A stretch of 64,000 nucleotides of DNA from Dryomyza anilis (Eukaryota > Arthropoda > Insecta > Diptera > Dryomyzidae), in contig OX638132.1 in NCBI GenBank assembly GCA_951804985.1, positions 16,101,529 through 16,165,528 on the forward strand, read 5' to 3'. Within the stretch, counting starts at the first letter, position 1. Each line of letters begins with the position of its first letter. The translations under genes were made by a program, and so were the position numbers. Shown here piece after piece: positions 10,442 to 22,771 of this stretch. A model generated the notes under the pieces. It did not search any database and had not been told where the DNA came from. It was given only the letters and a program-made list of their open reading frames with translations.

Positions 10442-11152
10442 TGCGCAGTAAATGTCACTATTTTTGTATTATTTGAAATTATCCGCAGAATACGAATAAA
10501 GGAATTAAAAAATTTTTAATGCATAGGTTTACGAGATATCGTCTAATAACTATTGAACCGAGCTTTCAAAAAAGTGATTACATATATTTGCAAATATTTC
10601 GTGTTTTATATCTGATTTGATCAAGAATTATACCACATCAAAGGTTATTAAATATCATTTCAAAATTTGTCTACTGGTTTGAGAGAATTCGATAGGAGAA
10701 CTCGAAAAAAAATATTTTTTTGACAAAAATAAATATCATAGATGAATAAATTTAAAAAAATTTCTTTGAAAAGGTGCAGGCTTATTTTGGAATATTTCAA
10801 ATTGTGTATCATATTACTTTTTCGAATTTTTCAAATTTTTTAAATGCATTTTTAATTGAAATTTTTGTTGAACAAAAATATATTTTTCAAGTTCTTATAT
10901 CGAGTTCTCTTAAACTATTTATGAGAAATGTTATTGAATGTTTAATTACTTTTAATTTGACATAACACTTGATCATATGACTTATTTAGAACGCGAGATA
11001 TTTACAAATATATGTACCACCTTTAAGACATCTCGGTCTAAAAGTTATTGGCCGATATCTCGTGAACCTATACAAAGAAACATTTTTAACCCATATGTTT
11101 TGAATCAAGGAGTCATTTTATATAATACAAAAATAACCTCGACTGCTGCGCA
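10442..11152. repeat. Fold-back element inside GTAAAG copy 2
   Basis: Arms face each other: TGCGCAG...TATTTTTGTATTAT (10442-10474) against ATAATACAAAAATA...CTGCGCA (11122-11151), and ATAGGTTTACGAGATATCG (about 10524) against CGATATCTCGTGAACCTAT (about 11051). Arms are about 250 bp with decayed matching. GAGTTCTC words pair further in. Confidence 0.7.
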
Positions 11153-11520
11153 GAATGGCTGCAGAGTGTAATATTTAAAATTCTTTTTAAACCTATTTCA
11201 AGGACTGGTTCATGATCTAACTTTCTACATTAATAGGATACGATTTAGATGTCTTTTACCCAAGTAAATGTTTCCCACTTTACACCAATATAGCAGTTTT
11301 AACATAACTTAGAACTATATAAACACTGTTAAATTATGTCTAAAGATATACAATATTCGATAATTTTAAACGTAGTTTCCTAATTTAAAATACAAAAATA
11401 ACAGTTTTTTATTGCACACCACAGCACACTTAATACTTTAAAAATTATTTTTTCACTTGTTCTCGAAACGCATTTATTACAACCATTGATGAAAAAGTTT
11501 ATGCCATATTAAGAAGCACA

Positions 11521-11834
11521 CATAATAATTATAATAGTTTGGCACTACAGTCCTATAAGAACTTCGGCCGAGCTCTCTCACCGTTTTAAGCTGTGCGTGT
11601 TATATTTGTACTCAAAGTGGTGGGATCTACAGTTTATTGCCGAATCCGAACGGCGGGTGAGAGCTTTTCATAGGCAATGTTTGTACTCTCGGAGGTTTTC
11701 CATTTACTGCCGAGAGGTAGCGCGGTATAGAAAAATGTTTCTATGAAAAGATGTTGTTAGCCCCAGTCCAGGCTTGAACCGGGGACCTTTCGGCTCGCAG
11801 TCCAACGCACTAACCACTGAGCTACCGCGGCTAC
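11521..11834 (-). mobile_element. tRNA-derived SINE, copy 2 (full length, simple head)
   Basis: Minus orientation, head at the right. A box-like AGCTCAGTGGTTAGTGCG and B box-like CCGGTTCAAGCCTGG; the head lacks the 27-nt duplication. The body has CTCGGCAGTAAATGG and GAGAGAGCTCGGCC and ends in (ATT)n on the left. A perfect 9-bp target duplication, AGAAGCACA, lies at 11512-11520 and 11835-11843, proving retrotransposition into GTAAAG copy 2. Confidence 0.95.
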
Positions 11835-11924
11835 AGAAGCACAAAACAATGTTCAAAACTTACAATTTCCCATATTACCCCCATGTCCCACTTTACCCAG
11901 GTTACCCTACATAAATCTGTAAAT

Positions 11925-12070
11925 TTTTGTTTGTAAATTTGATGTTAAGAACATGAAAATATGTACATGAAAATCAATGAATTAAATCTTCAATAATATG
12001 AATTACAATTATATGAATCTGGTAGTTGGTGAAAAATTCATATAAAATCAATATAAAAAAATATATAGAA
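11925..12070 (-). repeat. MITE family B fragment
   Basis: Carries ATGAATCTGGTAGTTGGTGA, the complement of the family B word at 15735, 42060 and 50090. Borders unclear. Confidence 0.55.
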
Positions 12071-12738
12071 GATTTTTCAGTATATTTCCGGCGAAGAAAA
12101 AAGTGTATTTCAATATTTACACGAATAAATAAATTTTAATTTAATAAATAATATGTTATACTCCTATGCGATTCCATTTATTTTATACACAATTTTTATA
12201 GAAGGAAATGACAGTGTGAACATCATACAATACCTAGGTTGAATAGGGTGTACTTAAGTATTAAATAAATTGTTTGTAATTAATTCAATGTAATATTGAA
12301 AGAAACAATTTCCAGTAGATGATATAAATGAAATGAGATAAATGAATTAAAAAAATAAATACACAAATTTGGAAAAAGATAATAAAATATTCCTGAATGC
12401 AAACTTTAAATTCATTCTATGAAATCGTTATGCGAACATAAAGGTCAGATAAAAAAGTAAAATTAAATTTAAACATGAAGTTAATTGAAAACTTTGAGGA
12501 AAAAATCAAAATGCTTATTAAGTATTTTGCAAAAATTTGATAATGATATTTTTTTCTGTTTTTTTCCGATTTTATTTTTTCTGTTTATCTTACAAATTTA
12601 AGTCGTAAGATATATGTTCTGCAGAAAATTGACCATATAACAATTTTATAAAATTTGTTTTTCTATTTTGTAGTTCAATTATTTTTTTACGTTATTCTGA
12701 TTTATTTATTTGATTATGTCAATCTTTGAACATTAAAG
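12071..12738. other. Unassigned AT-rich sequence
   Basis: No gene, repeat family or motif recognised; scattered A and T tracts only. Confidence 0.35.
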
Positions 12739-12853
12739 CGTATGTTCGTGAATTGTGCTGAGCAACAACTTGAAAATGATTCGGATTTTCATCGAAAAAT
12801 CATCTTTAGCGATGAGGCTCATTTCTGGCTGAATGGCTTATTTAAAAACCCTT
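12739..12853 (+). pseudogene. mariner transposase fragment with its 3' terminus
   Basis: 115 bp that match the 1251-bp mariner from 'RMFVN' onward and encode 'IIFSDEAHFWLNG', including the first catalytic aspartate that the long copy has lost. It then jumps straight to the 3' end (AAAAACCCTTTA). It is therefore an internally deleted relic, 5'-truncated, with TA at 12854-12855. Confidence 0.9.
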
Positions 12854-12859
12854 TATTAG

Positions 12860-13440
12860 TATTAATACAATAATTAATATTTAAGTTTTAAAAGATATCA
12901 TGAAAAAAACATTTTTTTTTTTTTTTGCAAAATGGTTTATTTACGGCAAATTTAAAATATTCGTTTTAAACGAAGTCTTCAATTTATGTTAATGCATCAG
13001 AGTAAATTGAGTCACAAAAAATAACCCTCAGGATATGTTAAACACGGCTGTACTTTGAACAAAAAGATCAACATAGTGGGGAAAGAACCCTTTTTTGGCA
13101 TTGTAAGAGTATTTGCAAATAGATAAACGTGTTGATAAATATTGTTGTCAAATTGACAAATAATATGACAGTTAAATTGTATTTTTATTACCTTTAAGAG
13201 CCTTTTGGTGACATTTTTAAATTAACATTAGTTACGACAATCGGCCATTTTAATTAGGAACAATATACGTTTTAAAATGTGGAAATGTTTGAACGACAAG
13301 AACATAAGTAATAATGCAATTATAATTGATTGTCACAAATATATATTATCAAAATGAATGTACGATATCTCGAATAAATTATAAAAATATGTTACGATTG
13401 AATTTCATGAATAGAATTCAAATATTACCAATTTTTTAAT
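12860..13440. other. Unassigned AT-rich sequence
   Basis: No open frame of note and no family recognised. A poly-T run lies at about 12912-12926. Confidence 0.35.
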
Positions 13441-13940
13441 CACACTACTACTAGAAAAGTGAAAAAAATTTTGCCATGGACTTCCCATACATGAATTCTA
13501 TATAATTTGCACTTGCTGAATTTGTCAGTTTTTTTCTATTATGTAAGGTTTTTAAGAAAATTGATCTCGATATTTCAGGCTCTTTTCTGACACTTTTTAG
13601 AATTAAAAAAATACAGTCTAATACGCAACGAGATTTCCAAAAAACTGTTAATGTAATTTCTCTTTTAATTGTCAAGACTAATTATAATATACTGACAAAT
13701 ACTATTATTCCGATAGGTTTTTAAGATATTTGAATCTACACTCAAAAAATATTGATTTTTTTAGACTATTTTTTGATGATTTTTTAGCATATTTGATTTA
13801 GTGACAAATAAAAAAATAATTTATGGTTATGTAGTACATAGTTCAAGCTAACGATAAAAATTATTATCTTTTTTGAATCGGTTCTCATTTTTAAAATATG
13901 CCATATCAACACAGTTTCCGTTAAAAAATCAATGTTCTGA
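13441..13940 (+). repeat. TIR element C, left-half copy
   Basis: Aligns with the longer element at 39254-40309: GCCATGGACTTCCCATACAT, TTCTATATAATTTGC, then GGTTATGTAGTACATAGTT and CAGTTTCCGTTAA. The right part and right inverted end are missing. Confidence 0.75.
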
Positions 13941-15699
13941 CCAGAAAGAGTGAGATGCATGAATGGATTTTGATTGAGTTCAACATGTTTCTATTTCTAT
14001 TTCATTGCTGCAATCAATTTACATGTTTACCCCAATCATAAAAAATGTTGAACTTAAACAAAGCTGTTAACGTTTCTTAACATTTTTAAACGACAAATTC
14101 TTGCTTTATACCAAATATACATAATGCTGATAACTATTTTAACATATTGAAATATTTCATAATCAACTAATGTCAGACATATAATTAGTACGACAACTAC
14201 AATAAACATTCTTTAGTAATCTATGACCAAGCAAATATTGTGAAATCGATGATTATCGAACGTCACGCTTGGTAAATTTTACGAAAAGAAAATCTAAAAA
14301 AAATATGCCGCAATTCTGCTAGGCGTCTATACGTGTCCTTCGGTACATCCTTCGACTGTATCCTACGACTGTATCCGACGACTTTAGTCTCTGTCGTAAT
14401 CTTTAATCTGCTCGATATGCGTTGTTTTCAACGTTTTACGCTCGTTTTAAATACTTTTAAACGCAGATATAAATCTTTGCCCGGCAGGACACAGCAAGGA
14501 CTAACAACAGCAACAACAACAAAACTAACAAAAGTACCCTCGTAAAATGCGTGCCGACTGCCTAGGACTAAAGTTGCAGCAAATATGCTGCAGGTAGTTA
14601 ATAACACATTTGACGCTGTACATCAAATTGTTGTTTTTGCTTTTGCTGCTGCTGGTGTCCTGCGGACCTGCCTGCATGTCCTGCAATTTATTTCAATGTT
14701 GCTAATCGCATCCCACACTGTAGTGCAACGTGTTCACCGTGCACCGGGCTCTTTTTTTAAGACACAATCGTCATGATCACCATCATAACCATCGTCCGTC
14801 TTGGCACTGTTTTCGTCCTTAATTTATATCATAATTTCAATTTGTAGTCGTTGCATTGTTCTGCTGCTGCTGATTCTGCTGATCCTGCTGCGTCTGCGCG
14901 TTGCACCTTTTCTGTTGATCCTGTCGGCTTATCGCGATTGTGTTTTTTAGTAGTTTTATTTTTCATTTCTAATAAAAAAAAAAGAAAAGAAAAGAGCCTA
15001 CCATTCAATAGCGTTGAACGATTGAGTCCGTTTCTTGCAGGAACATGATATCAGATCAATATACCTGCAGCACTATATTTTTGAAAATATTAAAAAAATA
15101 TATATTCTGAAAATTTGAGAAAATTATTAAGAGTTTTTCCTTGATCATATGCCACCCAGAAATGAAGTGATCTCTTCAAGATCGATAAGAGGAGGTTTTT
15201 TTTTTTTACTAAACCCGGCAGTGATTCTTATTGAATTTTTGTACAAAAGATCCAGTGATAACATCTTGTAATAACTTCGATGTAGATAAAGCAGCGACAG
15301 CAGATCTCGGTATCGTGTGTAATAAAATTTAATAAAGCGTCTTAATAATGTAATTATGTTGAAATTCTTAACAACTAATTGAGCGATCTCTTGTAGAAAT
15401 TTAAATAATTGGTTAAGAACTGATTAAAACCGGAGCACAACTTTTACTAGCAATTTCTACACAGGGTAAAGCTAATTTGTAAAGAAACGTTTTTAATTTC
15501 GATGTTGAAATAGAATATAAAGATAACTATTTGATATGTAGAATGACTTGTCTGTCAAATCGAAAAAATGTATGTAATAAATGGAATACCTTCTTTTAAT
15601 ACTGCTACATTGGCTTTTCTTTTAAATGCATTTGTATTTAATTGAATTCATTTTACTACACAATATATTAGAAACTGCTTTTAACATATTGCAGAAACT
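13941..15699. other. Unassigned; single-copy island with CAA and CTG runs
   Basis: 13941-14290 is AT-rich with nothing seen. 14300-15030 is GC-richer: a small tandem repeat CGACTGTATCC (14352-14390), CAACAGCAACAACAAC at 14505, and GCTGCTGCTGATTCTGCTG at 14860. Open frames of 63-70 codons follow the runs and have no domain. 15050-15690 has no feature I can support. Confidence 0.4.
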
Positions 15700-16061
15700 T
15701 ATTTATATTAAATAAATATTATGAATTTTTCACCAACTACCAGATTCATCATATGTATGATTTGATTCATTGAATTGCATTTTAATTTTTTTAATGTTCA
15801 ATATGATGTTCTTAAACATCAAATTTACATACCCAGAGGTTTTCAAGGTTTTCAAAATCATTTCCCAGAGAAAAATGTTTTAAAAAAGTATTTTCAAAAA
15901 CAACATACTTCAATATGCTGTACATATATATTTGTTTGTTTATTAATATGATGAAATGTATTCATCACATACAGTTCATCATATTAAAGAACATCATTTC
16001 GGTCATTCATGGTTGGAAGAACAAAATTCATCAATATGATGATGATTTTTTTGTATGTGCA
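15700..16061. repeat. MITE family B, copy at 15.7 kb
   Basis: CACCAACTACCAGATTCATC near the left and CATCAATATGATG...TTTTTGTATGTGCA at the right match 50024-50792 (left and right subterminal regions). Internally shortened. The right end abuts a Jockey-clade fragment. Confidence 0.65.
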
Positions 16062-16410
16062 GTATTGATCGAGGGAAAAGTTTGGAGTTAAGGGACGGAT
16101 GAAAGAGTGTGGAGTCTGGGTGGATGTTTTTCTTGTATTTGCCAATATCAAAAATGTTGGTAAAAACTGACATAGGGCGGTTGTTCCACAAAAGTCTCAT
16201 GAGGACGAAGAACGAATTATCTCTGTATTGAGTGGTTCTATTGAACCGAATGAACTATGAAAGTGTAAGCTTCGTTCGATGCACGAATGGAACTCGAGAA
16301 CATACGACCTGGAGGAATCAGGTATGTATTTCCCTCGAACACGTACCGTTGTAATACCTATTTCAAATATTTGGTACAAGCGAATAGAAATATTTAAATA
16401 CATGTGATGC
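16062..16410 (-). pseudogene. Jockey-clade retroposon ORF2, C-terminal fragment
   Basis: Minus-strand reading across two frames gives 'YYNGTCSREIHT', then 'ASNEAYTFIVHSVQ', then 'LMRLLWNNRPMSVFTNIFDI'. This order, ending in a 'LWN.LP..VF...++..FK' block, is the C-terminal tail that follows the reverse transcriptase in Jockey/LOA-type non-LTR elements of insects. Frameshifts and stops separate the blocks. The 3' end runs into a family B MITE. Confidence 0.75.
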
Positions 16411-16999
16411 CTTTGTACCGTAACTTAATATGATAAAGGTAGCATATTTAGTTATGCTTCCATTATCATTAACAGTAAAATATTGTTATATAAATTCAGT
16501 ATACGGAAAACTGTTTTACAAGTTCGTATCTCTGGATTGTGTACAAAATAAAAACACTCTCTTTTAAATTACAACAATTAACTTTAATAATTTAATTTAA
16601 CTAACAACTTTACTAATTATAAATTCTATCATCTGCTGCACGAGATGCACTCGACACTTCGACATGTTTCGAGAACATTCTAACTTTTCGTGAATGCTGC
16701 ATGCCATTTACAGCTCATGCGCACTCATGTGTTTTAATGCGCTGATCTTTCAAATCTTTCTCGACATTGCCTCAGTACGCTGAATTATCTTCCCTCTCTT
16801 CCCAACGCATTGCTTAGTACGCTGATTTTTTTTTACACTATTTATCATGTCAAAAGATTATTTATCTGAGTATTTAAATAATTTTTCTATTTATTTTTTT
16901 ATACCACTGTAGTGTAGTAAAGTTTAATAAAAAAAATGCACTTAATTGATGTAGTTATTTTCGTATACAAAAACAACTACATCAATATACTAAAACAAA
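16411..16999. other. Unassigned; heat-shock-element-like cluster
   Basis: GC-richer at 16620-16820. Bases 16673-16694 hold GAACATTC followed six bases later by TTCGTGAA, two inverted nGAAn pairs as bound by heat shock factor, although the spacing between pairs is not canonical. 'AGTACGCTGA' recurs at 16775 and 16817. No TATA box or gene was found with it. Confidence 0.3.
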
Positions 17000-19617
17000 T
17001 AGCCGAGCCTGGTACAAAGTGGGACATGAGGTAATGTGGAAAATTGTAATTTTTTACATTTGTTGTCAAGGGCATCCACTTTTCATCTATAGTTATAATA
17101 AAAAATATACATTTTTTTGCAATTGAAGAACTAGTGAAAAATAATGTTATTAAAACTATTTTCGGGTGCTGTTTTTAATTAAGAAAGTATGTTTAAAATG
17201 ATCGGTGTTATACAATCGGTGAAATACAATCGAGTTTTGCTAATTTTTTAACATTGCTTAAATGGTGCTAAGTTATGTATGATCAACTTTCGTGATTGAG
17301 TTAAAGTGGGAAACACTTTCTGGGGTAATGTGGGAAACATAATTTAAACAGTATTTGTTGTTAGTTTAGTGAATATATTGTGTTATATGAACTATTTAAT
17401 ATGTTTAGCCACAAACCAATGAAAAGCAAAATTTTGATTTCACCTGAAAGAAGATCTGAATTGCAGATAATCTTTAATAAGATCAAAAATAATATATCAG
17501 CAAAGATTCTTTAACTTTATTAAAAGAAGAATTTTGTATCATTTGCTTCAATGAAATTCCAAAGAATTAAAATTTTGACAATTCAGTAAACTGTCATTCC
17601 AGCAAATGCCCTGTATACTTTTGCGATCTTGACGACCAGCAACTACACCTGAGTACATTGTCACTAATAATATTGTGACTAGGAGTAAATGCGCCAATTT
17701 TGTTAATTATTTTCCTAACATAACTACACGGATAGAAAAGATTTGTTCGAATATGCTTGAATGTAATTATAACGTAATTGGAAATCACCACATAAATATG
17801 GTGAGTAATATCTAATTACATTATAATTGAATTGTATTATTATTTTGTTCAGATTGAAATATTATTATACGATATTTTAACATTAATTGCTTTAATTGCG
17901 GATTTACATGAATTTACTATATTAATGTTTCTGTAGAAATATATATTTTTCATCAGATATTAATATATGTATGTTTGATATTTCCGCTATTTAATACACC
18001 CAACGTCAATAAAAGGTTCTTTGAATTATATGTATTTGGTTATTCGTAATTGTTACTGGGTGACAACGAATTAAAAAATAATAGCATTATTTTGATTATA
18101 TGTATGTTTGACATTACGATATCACAATTAAATAACAGCGCTGCATACTTTTAGCACTCAGTAACACTCACAATAATACTTTTCATATAGTTCAAAAGTT
18201 GTTTTTGGTGGAAGAATTTGTTTAAGTACCGCCAATTACTGTTAATACCAGATAGTGGCTGTTTGTGAAATTTCCAATTCGTCCATAAAGTACTGAACTC
18301 AAAATAGCAACAATAGATGGAAATAAAATTATTAGGTATAAATAAAATATGTGTAATAAAAATGAAATAAAAGTTTAGGTTTATAATATAAATAATATAA
18401 TTTAAATAAAAAAAATGTAATTTAAAAATATGGAAAAAAGGAATATTGTGTAAAGAAGATATCAGCACTAAATTTACTATTTTTACATTGAAATTAAATG
18501 TAAACATAAATATGTTTACATGTAAATAAAATGTTTTTCACATTCAAACATATATACGTTTGCAATAACGCCGAAAATTAGTCATTCTGAACATAAATAT
18601 GTTTGAACGAAAACAAAAATATGTTTGAATGTTATTATAATAATGTTTGGCAATGAAATAATACTTTTGTTTGCATAAAGCTCCAAAGATATATGTAATG
18701 CCTGTAAAATTATGTTTGGGAGAGTCCTTTTTTTTGCAGCGTGCACATGATAAGAAATTGTAAATCTATCAATTGATATTTCAACTTTAATAATACATCA
18801 ATTACCTTTTATAATAATAATCAACAACCTCGAAATTTAAGTTTTTCATAAAAAAGTATTAGGTGACTTTTCGATCTAAATACGAACATATGAACAAATA
18901 TAAAGTAATATTTTCTAAATTTTAAATGCAAGAGATATCTAACCATTCCAATTCATTACATGTTTATTCGACTAAGATTATTTTTAATGTTATTGCATTT
19001 TTTGGATTCTTTATATCAAATAGTCAAATTTTGGTGTGAAATTATAACCAAAAATGTTCTTAGCATAAAGGAACAATTTTAAAAACGTTTTCGCCATCTT
19101 CGGTTAAGCAGTAACTGCCACTTAAGGTTAGAGTTTCTCATTAGAATTAGAATTTTGTAATTTAGAATTAGCAATTTTTGATTTTTTTTAATATGGAAGA
19201 TCGATATCATTCATATATTTGAAGAAAAAACGTTTTCATTTCATTTTAGTATTTCCCACTTTACCCCAGAAAATATTACCTATTTTAACTCAATGTCGAA
19301 ATTTGAACAAAACATAGCACCATTTCAGCAATGTTAAATTATTTGCATAACCCGTTTGTATTACAAATGATATTAGAGTATGCGATCATTTAAATATATC
19401 GTCCTAATTAAAAACGGTACTCCAAAAAAAACTTTAAAAAACGTTTTTTTCCACTTGGTCCCGAAATGCAATATAAAGTATATTAATTTGATTGTAACAA
19501 ATGATGAACAAGTTGATGCATATTAAAAGCATTTGACAATGGTTTTTATTTTTCTAAGTGCAAAGAATTGAAATTTCCCACATTACCCCATGTTCCACTT
19601 TACCCCAGGCTCCCCTA
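17000..19617. mobile_element. GTAAAG element, copy 3
   Basis: Left end TAGCCGAGCCTGGTACAAAG; right end CTTTACCCCAGGCTCCCCTA. Inner words AACCAATGAAAAGCAA and CTGGGGTAATGTGGGAAACA align with copy 1 without the Tc1-like insertion. It holds one element of family D2 (17727-18743). Free of that insertion it would be about 1.6 kb. No coding sequence recognised. Confidence 0.8.
17727..18743 (+). mobile_element. Family D2 element, copy 1 (CACGGATAGAAAAG...GCAGCGTG)
   Basis: Starts CACGGATAGAAAAGATT and ends TGTTTGGGAGAGTCC...TTGCAGCGTG, shared with 45347-46811 and, reversed, 52671-53236. Interior rich in ATATGTTTGAA words. Ends are only weakly inverse (CACG/CGTG). Non-coding; superfamily not assigned. 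Confidence 0.75.
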
Positions 19618-22319
19618 CATATATGTATACTTTTACAAGTATTTATCATTCCTAAAGGGAATTTTCTGAGTGTGATTTACATTTGTGATATAAATAAATA
19701 CAGAATTTAATAAAAATTAACGCAAATATAGTAATTTGTTTAAATATTTCATGAAGTTAGTAAATACAAAATGTAGCAAAAATAAATGCAGATGTGATAA
19801 TTGTTCTACATATTTCTGGATATTTAAATAAATTTTGTATTTATTTTTTTATACAACTGTTGTAGAATTCTATAAAGAAATTAACTAAAATTATGTAGTT
19901 ATTATGTAGTTATAATCAAATACATTTTAAATTCGGTATATTATTTACCAATACTAGTATTAAAAATACAAAATTTTATTACAAATATTGCCAGCTAAAA
20001 ATGAAACACACAACCGATCATTATCGTTTTGCCTGATCCTGTGCAATGGTATTGAAAACACGTGCCGATTAAACGTATGTTCAGGTGAATTTTGGTTTCT
20101 ATTGTAATCGAAATGACGACACCGACACCCGCTGCGTTGCATATGCAAATATTGAAAATGTTTGCTTCATTCAATACCAAAGGACCTTGCAGGACACAGC
20201 TGCACAAATTTCGAGCACACTCACAGTAAAACAAAGCGCATTGGCAACAGCTCAAAAACACCAAGAGCCAACTTAGATGGCATACCAATTATTGGTCAAA
20301 ATATTCTATGGAATTATACACATTTGTATTTGAATAGTTGGTGAAGAGCATGTGCAACCTGTGCAGAGGATGAATTTTTTTTCAGTATTTTTCAAGGATA
20401 ATTTGTACGCGTACGCTTTGCACCTTTGACCATAATATAAATAATATAAATCATTGGTTTTTTTTTTGGGTGGCTATTAAGCAAATATAGTGCCTATTAT
20501 TTGAGAATCGTGACCTCGTCAGGTTCAAGCTAAATGTTATTGACGCAAGATCTGACCAGCTGTTTGTTTGCAGTGCATACAATAAAGTGCTATATTACGC
20601 GAACTGGTGCTATATTTGTGCTGTGATATTTTTGGTATTTCGAATACAGCTGTAGGTGTTTTTGTGAACAGATGAAAAAAGAAATCAGAAAAAGTATAAA
20701 AACGCAAATTTTGTTGAAAGTAAAGCCTGATAATATATATTACAAAATGATACCACCATCGAAAGGTAATAGAAACAGCTGCTTTTGTGGTCTATAACTT
20801 TATATAAAACAAACTGCATAAAAGTATTGAAAACCAGGATTAAGCCAATAAAAGATTTGTTGCTATAATACAAAACATCATAGGGGAATATGTTATAAAA
20901 GAAAAATTTCAAACCATAACAACATTGCGAAAAGGGGTACAAAGAAAACAGGCTGTTAATATTGCGAAACAATGTAGGCCGGGTGACATTTCTCGATCAT
21001 GTTTGCACAAATATTGGCAACAGCAAAACAATTGACAACAGTTGACAGACGTTGGTTGTCAAAGTGATTTTGATGATTTCAATTGATAGGGGTAATAGAG
21101 AAATTGCAAAGAGTTAGATTGGGCCGATACAGCTGTAACAATATTGATAAGGCGCTACAAAGATATGAGGACTATTATTGGGTACTTCTAAGTACACTCA
21201 AAATTGCATAAAGCAATATAAATAAACAGCTGCTAATAAAGACACATTAATATATACAAATTTTGCATAAAGTACTAAAAACGATGTCATCAAAAACCAG
21301 CTAAGAATCATAAAAAGTAGCCTAATTCAGCCATGCTTTTTGGAAAAAAAAAACATTGTCAACATGCTCAACATCTGGCGCACTGCACGCTCCTAATGAT
21401 CACTCAAAGCAGGATGTGCCAGGACATGCGCATCCTCATCCTCTTCCTGCATGGCATTGTAATGAAAATAAAATCTGTCTTAAAAAATGAACTACACATA
21501 ATCTTAATTCAACTAGTGTGCTGACCTTGACATTGTTTAAGTGGATATCGTAGCAAGAACCTCAGTCAACACATGATAAAAAAAAAAATAATATGCGCCT
21601 GGCACCAGCATCACTAGTCAACATGAGTAGGCAGACAGTTTTTTTTTCTCCTTCGTCAGCATTATTTTTTTGTATATTTTTACGTGTCCTGTATAAGTAC
21701 CAAATAGTATAATAAGTACAATAAGAGGCAGCTGTTTCCAACACGCATGATCATCATCATCGTAGAAAATTCTTAAAAAAAGAAAAATGATGAACAGAAT
21801 AATCTAAGCGCACAAGCAGAGGATACGACACAATGAAACGACTTTTTAAACCAATTTCATTGTTAGCTACTTTTTAAAGAAACTCTGACTCTTTTGTTAG
21901 ATTTTTTTTTTAGAAAATTAAATGATGACCTAGCAGAACAAAGCAGAACTGATATCGTAAATCTGTATGAGTTCGAGAATTTTTAAGGTTTCAAGTTTTC
22001 ATTTTTAGTTTATGTCGACCAGAATAATGTACTTTGTTCATTGTACTACCTTGGTTCACTTTCTAGTCAAATGTCTTTATTTGAAAAAATATATATATAT
22101 ATTTTTGGAAATTGTACTCTGAACTAAGATACAAAACTCTTTTGTAGCACGGTTACGATTCGAATACATTTATAAAAAGCAATTCCGGCTGCAAACAATA
22201 GTTATAAAGTTTCCGTTTCCAAAAATCGATACGGTGTCGGTGCCAAGATATTTGAATTCAAACTCTAAAATGTTTAGACTCTGTTTGTAACTTTTTTTTT
22301 TTGTATTTAGAGAACAACA
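19618..22319. other. Long unassigned, probably single-copy segment
   Basis: About 2.7 kb without a recognised repeat apart from short tracts. 20000-20300 and 20950-21450 are GC-richer. An octamer-like ATATGCAAAT lies at 20138, and TTGACAACAGTTGACAG faces GGTTGTCAA at 21031-21062. Several E-box-like CAGCTG words occur (20557, 20647, 20775, 21130, 21228). Frames up to 97 codons exist on both strands in the same place and none has a domain. Regulatory or intronic DNA is the best guess. Confidence 0.4.
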
Positions 22320-22473
22320 AATTTATATTGTGACCGGCAGTATGATTTCCGTTGAACTATGTTTCACCAGTGACTTGATATAGGTCCTTTCTGAAAGATG
22401 GAATAATTGTAGTTACCATTTCATGGTAAGAGTAAGATTGTTGCTCTAGATATTTCCAAGGCTAAAGATCGAG

Positions 22474-22617
22474 AGCTCGCACCCGCCGTTCGGATTCGGC
22501 AATAAACTGTAGGTCCCACCACTTTGAGTACAAATATAACACGCACAGCTCAAAATGGTGAGAGAGCTCGGCCGAAGTTCTTACAGGACTGTAGTGCCAA
22601 ACTATTATTATTATTAT
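22474..22617 (+). mobile_element. tRNA-derived SINE, 5'-truncated copy
   Basis: Only the body and tail are present: CGCCGTTCGGATTCGG, TTTGAGTACAAATATAAC, GAGAGAGCTCGGCC, then (ATT)n. The head is missing, as expected from incomplete reverse transcription. A 10-bp duplication flanks it (AAAGATCGAG at 22464-22473, AATGATCGAG at 22618-22627). It splits the RT block '..DISKA/DRVW..'. Confidence 0.95.
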
Positions 22618-22771
22618 AATGATCGAGTATGGCAAAAAGCCCTCGTGTCAAAACTAGTTAAATATGGTGTCGGTAATACTTTTATTCGATGGATATCGAG
22701 TTTTCTCCAGGGTCGTACAATACGTGTTACAAAGTATGGTGTAGTTTCAGAACAGCATACCTTCTCTGCTT

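Larger units (their letters stand above)
10007..11909. mobile_element. GTAAAG element, copy 2 (three nested insertions)
   Basis: Left end TAGGGGAGCCAGGGGTAAAG; right end TTTACCCAGGTTACCCTA is its complement with changes. Subterminal GTGGGACA and AATTTCCCATATTACCCC match copies 1 and 3. It holds MITE I (10074-10414), a fold-back (10442-11152) and a SINE (11521-11834), which together make up most of its length. Confidence 0.8.

Noticed and set aside
19995..20288. 97-codon minus frame starting with a hydrophobic, Cys-rich stretch
   Set aside because: Opposite-strand frames of similar size overlap it; no mature domain or splice context; composition not codon-biased.
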